Positions 59,804-64,000 of a stretch of DNA of 64,000 nt are shown here, piece by piece. Numbering within the stretch: position 1 is the stretch's first letter; each line of letters begins with the position of its first letter. The notes under the pieces were generated by a model that was not told where the DNA came from, made no database searches, and saw nothing but the letters and a program-made list of their open reading frames with translations. Made by a program: the position numbers and the translations under genes. The stretch is from Larix kaempferi (Eukaryota; Streptophyta; Pinopsida; Pinales; Pinaceae). Location of the stretch: positions 5,830,501 through 5,894,500 of the forward strand of contig BSBM01000608.1 in the NCBI GenBank assembly GCA_027924585.1. Direction: 5' to 3'.

Positions 59804-60500
59804 AAAGCATGGTAGTCAAACAAACCAGAGAATCCCAGAATAATAACTTTGACTCCCTTACCAAATCAGATGATCAAAAACCTGGAATTAAAAGAACACC
59901 CCCTTTTCTTCTGACTTTTGAGATCTTTAGTAGGAATGTGCATTACTGCATGATAGACTCCGGTGCTTCATCAAATGTAATTCCAGTGTCTGTCTGTAGA
60001 AAACTTAATGCCACATGGGAACCCTTCCCTACTCAGATCCTCCAACTCAACAGATCAAAAGTCAGAGTAGTAGGAAGGTTGAGAAATGTCTTGCTTACAT
60101 TATCTGCAGATCCACGCATTCACCAAACTATATACATAGTTGTGGTTGACATTCCTGAATCTTGTGGGATGTGGTTAAGTAGGGACTGGTTAGAGAATCT
60201 CAAAGGCTATTTTTCCACTGAGCGGTCTCATCTATGGTTACCCTATAATGGACAACCTAACAAAATCAAAATTAGTAGGGAACCATTCATGAAACAAACA
60301 ATCACAGATCTGAACGACTCAAGTGAGCCTGCTGGTTATCTCAATTCACACATTGAACACTTCACTTTTGACACTTTCTTTGGAGATTTTCCTGCTGACT
60401 GTTCTCCAGATGAAAATTTACAGAAACAATCGCAGATCACTCAACTTACCACTGTACCTTTCACTGGAGATGTTGTACATAATGTTTTTAATGTAAATAA
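59804..60500 (+). pseudogene. TAT-2 protease
   Basis: Same frame as gag. The aspartic protease active site is CMIDSGASSNVIPVSVC (D-S-G at 59956-59964), followed by WLSRDWLENLKGYFSTERSH (about 60170-60230), a usual segment of Tat-like protease regions. It cuts the polyprotein. No stop inside this part. Continues directly into the archaeal-type RNase H. Confidence 0.85.
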
Positions 60501-61050
60501 AAATTTTAGAATAGATCCGACTGCTTGGACTTTATGTTTTGATGGCTCTAGGTCTAAGGAAGGAGCCGGTGTGGGTTGTGTCCTCATCAACCCAAAAGGG
60601 ATTAAAATCATGATAGCATGTAGATTGGAATTTGACTATACTAATAACGTGGCTGAATACGAAGCCCTTATCCAAGGACTTAAAAAGGATATCGATTTGG
60701 GTGTACAGGTTATTCACTATTTTGGTGATTCCGAGATCATTGTCAAATAGGTAAGGAACAATATACACTGCTTATCTCCTCGCCTAATGAATTATCAAAA
60801 ATTGGTAAGGGATCTCACCAACTCCTTTTCTGCGTTCAACATTAATTCTGTCCCTAGGTCACAGAATTTTGATGTCGATATCCTAGCAAACATAGCATCT
60901 AGATTGATACCACCGTAAGGCTTGTCTCCCCATAATTTTTCTATAGAACTCATGTATAGGCCTTCGATACCTGACAATGTGACCAATTGGAAAGTGTTTG
61001 AAGATGATCAACAAATACTTGACTTCCTCACTGCATAGGATACATTTCAA
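60501..61050 (+). pseudogene. TAT-2 archaeal-type RNase H (before RT)
   Basis: Text WTLCFDGSRSKEGAGVGCVL (60526-60585), NNVAEYEALIQGL (60646-60684), FGDSEIIVK (60721-60747) and NFDVDILANIASRL (60868-60910) gives the four acidic residues D, E, D, D of the second RNase H found in Tat elements. A TAG at 60748 and a TAA at 60916 interrupt the frame. Here it lies between protease and RT, rather than after the ordinary RNase H. It removes RNA from hybrids, and a second copy may replace or support the gypsy RNase H. Confidence 0.85.
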
Positions 61051-61930
61051 AACATGGCTATAGATGAGGAAGAGCATGAAAAATCACTCTCTGATCCTTC
61101 GAATGTTATCTCGAAATCTGTTATCAGTCTAGAGAAATTCTATGATTTACGGGATAAATTTAGACACAAGACCAATTGTAAAACTCAGAGTTCCTCCCTG
61201 AGTTATGAGCCAGTTAACTTAGTTACTGAGCAAGAACCTCGCTTTATTAATATTGGAGTTAATTGTTCTCCTGAGAAAAGAAGAGCTATCATTAAGTTAT
61301 GTAAAGAATACAAGGACATTTTTTCCTGGACTTACGACGAATTGAAAACCTTCAATATGAGCGTCATGCACCAAAACATACCTAAGAAGGCAGAGGTGAA
61401 ACCCTATCAACATAAATTGTGCAAAATGCACCCTAGCTTGGAACCTTATGTGAAAAAAGAATTAGAAAAATTGCTGGCATCCCGGATCATTTTTCCTGTC
61501 AGACACACCCAACGGATTTCCAATTTGGTGCCCGTGCATAAGAAAAGTGGTGAAATCAGACTGTGTGTCGATTTCCAAAATCTAAATTGGGATTCCGAAA
61601 AGGACAATTATCCTGTTCCACCCATGGAACAAATTTTGCAAAAGGTGGTAGGTTCTGAAATGTTCTCACTCCTGGATGGTTTTTCAGGATATAACCAAGT
61701 TATGGTTGCTCTCGATGACTAGTTCAAAACCGCGTTTAGAACCCCCTGGGGCACTTTCACCTACAGACGAATGCCCTTTGAATTGATAAATGCCAGAGCC
61801 ACGTTTCAGAGAGCTATGGATATAGCTTCAGAGGTTTAATGCATAACTCTGTCGTAGTTTATCTTGATGATATCACTATATACTTTAAGAAGTGACATGA
61901 ACATCTTTTTGCCTTGAAATAGGTTTTCGA
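61051..61930 (+). pseudogene. TAT-2 reverse transcriptase
   Basis: From about 61250: CKEYKDIFSWTYDELKTF, HPSLEPYVKKELEKLLASRI, SGEIRLCVDFQNLNWDSEKD and MFSLLDGFSGYNQVMVALDD up to a stop at 61720, then FRTPWGTFTYRRMPFEL, a break near 61830, and VVYLDDITIYFKK with YLDD at 61860-61871. The metal-binding residues are intact but the fingers/palm are broken by two stops and a length change. Confidence 0.85.
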
Positions 61931-62690
61931 ACGTTGCAGGAAGTACGGGATTTCACTCAATCCAAAGAAATCCATCTTTGCAGTCACGGAAGGAAAACTT
62001 CTTAGTTTTATTGTTTCTAAAGAAGGTATGATTATCGACACAGAATGTATTGATGCTATCTCAAAAATTGGCTTGCCCGGTTCGCGCAAGGCCATGCAGT
62101 CGTTCTTAGTTAAGATAAATTTTGTTCGTAGATTTGTACCTAATTTTGCATAGATAGTTAAACCTTTACAACAATTAGTCAAGAAAGATGTACAATTCAT
62201 TTGGTCGCAGCAACAGAAAGATGCTTTCATTGAAATTAGAAGAGCCATTGCCGAAGCTCCTGCTCTTATGTCCCCTTACTTTGATAAAGATTTTATTCTC
62301 TATACTTTTGCCACTGTTTTCTCTTATGCAACCATCTTGACACAGAGGCATGACAATGATGCTGAGATCCTGATATTTTTCTTGAGCTCAACATTCAAAG
62401 GTGCAGAGCTTAATTATCCCCAAATTGACAAACAAGCCTATGCAGTGTACAAGTCTATCAAGCACTACAGGCCATATTTGTTAAAATATCGAACAAAGGT
62501 TATTGTCCCATACTCTTCCATTAGAAATGTGTTACTCCAAAAGGAATTGGGTCAAAAAAGGGCCCATTGGATGACAACCATGCAAGATTATGATCTAGAA
62601 ATCAGACCGGCCAAAATTGTAAAAGGACAAGGTCTCTGTCTTCTCACTGCTCAGTCAAGCAATCCTGCATAGCAGCAGATTGAATGGGAG
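61931..62690 (+). pseudogene. TAT-2 RT connection and gypsy RNase H
   Basis: CRKYGISLNPKKSIFAVTEG (about 61935-62000), QSFLVKINFVRRFVPNFA (62095-62150), then RNase H text YFDKDFILYTFATVFSYATI (62277-62340; the first catalytic Asp position reads Tyr-Thr-Phe-Ala rather than the usual TDAS-like form), NYPQIDKQAYAVYKSIKHYR (62412-62475) and QKRAHWMTTMQDYDLEIRPA (62553-62615). Stops at 62152 and 62670. The apparent loss of catalytic acids in this RNase H fits a shift of function to the archaeal-type domain. Confidence 0.75.
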
Positions 62691-64000
62691 CAGGAGGAAG
62701 ATGTCCCAATAGGTTTTGTCAATGCTATTGATACTTCTACATTCGAATGGTATGACCATATCAAATTCTTTCTGAACCATGGGTTTGCTCCAGAAACCCT
62801 AGACTTTAAGAAATGTAGAGCATTAAGATTGAAAGCTGCTCCTTATCAATTCGTTAATGAAGTTTTGTTTAGAAAGAACTATGATGGGGTTTTTCTCAAG
62901 TGTCTAGAAAAACATGATACTAATGATATTCTCTTTCAATTTCATACAGGACTAGCTGGAGGCCATTTCTCAGGGGAAACTATAGCTCATAAAATTCTCA
63001 GAGCAAGCTGTTACTGGCCCACATTGTTTAAAGATGAATATGCTTATGTAAGGAAGTGTGAACCATGTCAAAAATGTACAGGGAAGTTTAAGAAATCTGC
63101 GTTCCCTTTGCAGCTAGTCACAATTCAGTTCCCATTTCAGCAGTGGGGACTGGATTTCATTGGATCCATAAACCCCACTTCTTCCTTGCAACATAGGTAT
63201 ATTCTCACAGCCACCGATTACTTCACAAGGTGGACAGAAGCTATCCCACTTAGAAAATGTAATACAAACTAGGTAATTACTTTTCTTGACAGTCAGATAG
63301 TTACCAGGATTGGCGTCCCAGAATATCTTGTTTTTGATAATGCATCTTATTTTTCCTCGATCGATCTGACACAATATGCCCTTGGAAAATGGATTAAGCT
63401 AAAGTTTGTTGCGAATTATTATCCTCGGGGTAATGGGTTGGCTAAGTCTTCAAATAAAAATTTGATAAATATTCTTAAAAAGATTGTAGCTTCTCATCAT
63501 AAAGATTGGCACACACAACTCTATAATGTTCTTTGGGTAGACCGAATCACCCCAAAGGAAGCAATTGGGAACTCACCCTACTATTTGGTGTATGGAAAGG
63601 ATGTTGTTCTCCCTGCTAACCTCACCATCCCTTCGTTGCAATTATCCCAATCTATCCAAGAAGATGACTCTTCTCCCCTTCAACATAGAATTGACACACT
63701 GCTCAAGCTGGAGGAAGATAGAGAAGTGGATAAGAATAAGTTGTATCATCATTAGCAGATAGTGAAGAGATGGTTTGACGAGAAATATTCATCCGACAGA
63801 GAATTCTCAGTTGGGGATTTGGTATTAAGGTGGGATAAACATCACAAGGATAAAAACTAGTATACCAAGTTCCAGTGCCTTTGGCTAGGACCTTTCATTA
63901 TTACAGAAAAGATGGGTCCCAGCATTGTTCAATTACAAACATTGGAGGGAATCATAGACACTTATCTTGTGAATGCTATGCTGCTCAAAAAGTACTTCGT
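62691..64000 (+). pseudogene. TAT-2 integrase (runs off window)
   Basis: Zinc-binding region FHTGLAGGHFSGETIAHKIL (62940-63000) and CEPCQKCTGKF (63060-63090); core with GLDFIGS (63147), ATDYFTRWTEAIP (63210-63248), VFDNASYF (63333-63356), then NYYPRGNGLAKSSNKNLI (63415-63468). The catalytic Glu expected in GLAES is Lys (AAG, 63444-63446). C-terminal GDLVLRWDKHHKDKN (63816-63860) and YLVNAMLLKKYF (63964-64000). Stops at 63270, 63753 and 63858. Confidence 0.85.

Larger units (their letters stand above)
57338..64000 (+). mobile_element. TAT-2, Tat-like gypsy element (3' end off window)
   Basis: Plus-strand gypsy element with primer site, gag, protease, archaeal-type RNase H, RT, RNase H and integrase in that order. 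Broken by numerous stops and by a copia solo LTR at 59207-59799. The extra RNase H places it near the Tat lineage of plant non-chromoviruses. Integrase C-terminal text runs to the window edge, so the 3' LTR is beyond 64000. Confidence 0.85.

Noticed and set aside
1-64000. Search by eye for host genes, tRNA and rRNA
   Set aside because: None could be supported; all clear coding text belongs to LTR retrotransposons.

Overview
The window is repeat-dense plant nuclear DNA made almost wholly of nested and decayed LTR retrotransposons. Plant origin follows from Tekay-type and Tat-type Ty3/gypsy elements (the latter with an extra archaeal-type RNase H) and several Ty1/copia elements with TGTT...AACA LTRs. 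The density of old, broken, nested copies suggests a large-genome seed plant; a gymnosperm is possible, but this is inference. I see no host protein gene, tRNA, rRNA or CRISPR array. Element names (TAT-1, TEK-1, COP-1 and so on) are mine; boundaries were read by eye and may be off by 1-2 bases. || Layout. 1-866: part of a copia LTR of the COP-4 family. 2391-5080: old plus-strand gypsy integrase (GYP-A) split by a solo LTR (3422-4204). 8258-30560: TAT-1, a degenerate minus-strand Tat-like gypsy element, split twice: by TEK-1 (11503-20498, plus strand, TSD AAGGG, LTRs about 4% diverged) in pol, and by COP-1 (22163-29410, minus strand, TSD ACTGT, LTRs about 1% diverged) in gag. 31640-37276: COP-4, a broken minus-strand copia element. 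37408-38011: solo copia LTR (TSD ATTAT). 39451-42352: old plus-strand copia gag/integrase (COP-5), split by COP-2 (42353-49788, minus strand, TSD CCAAT, LTRs about 2% diverged). 49866-55830: COP-3, a minus-strand copia element with gag, protease, integrase, RT and RNase H, all with breaks. 56353-64000: TAT-2, a plus-strand Tat-like gypsy element running off the window, itself hit by a copia solo LTR (59207-59799, TSD ACCCA). || How the parts work. Each full element carries the usual cycle: U3 promoter in the LTR, tRNA primer site, gag, protease, RT, RNase H, integrase, polypurine tract. None seen here looks autonomous. TEK-1 has one unbroken frame with only four stops. COP-1 and COP-2 lack gag/protease/integrase and need enzymes in trans, yet COP-1 is the youngest insertion. 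|| Points most worth a second look: (1) a TATA box buried in a hairpin in three copia LTR families, with stem-preserving sequence changes; (2) COP-1, a recent insertion whose 396-codon RT/RNase H frame lost the YVDD region by in-frame deletions; (3) an archaeal-type RNase H placed before RT in TAT-2; (4) unrelated minisatellites between the RNase H stop and the polypurine tract in COP-1, COP-2 and COP-3; (5) a 31-bp hairpin minisatellite in the TEK-1 leader; (6) splice-like sites in the COP-1/COP-2 leader.
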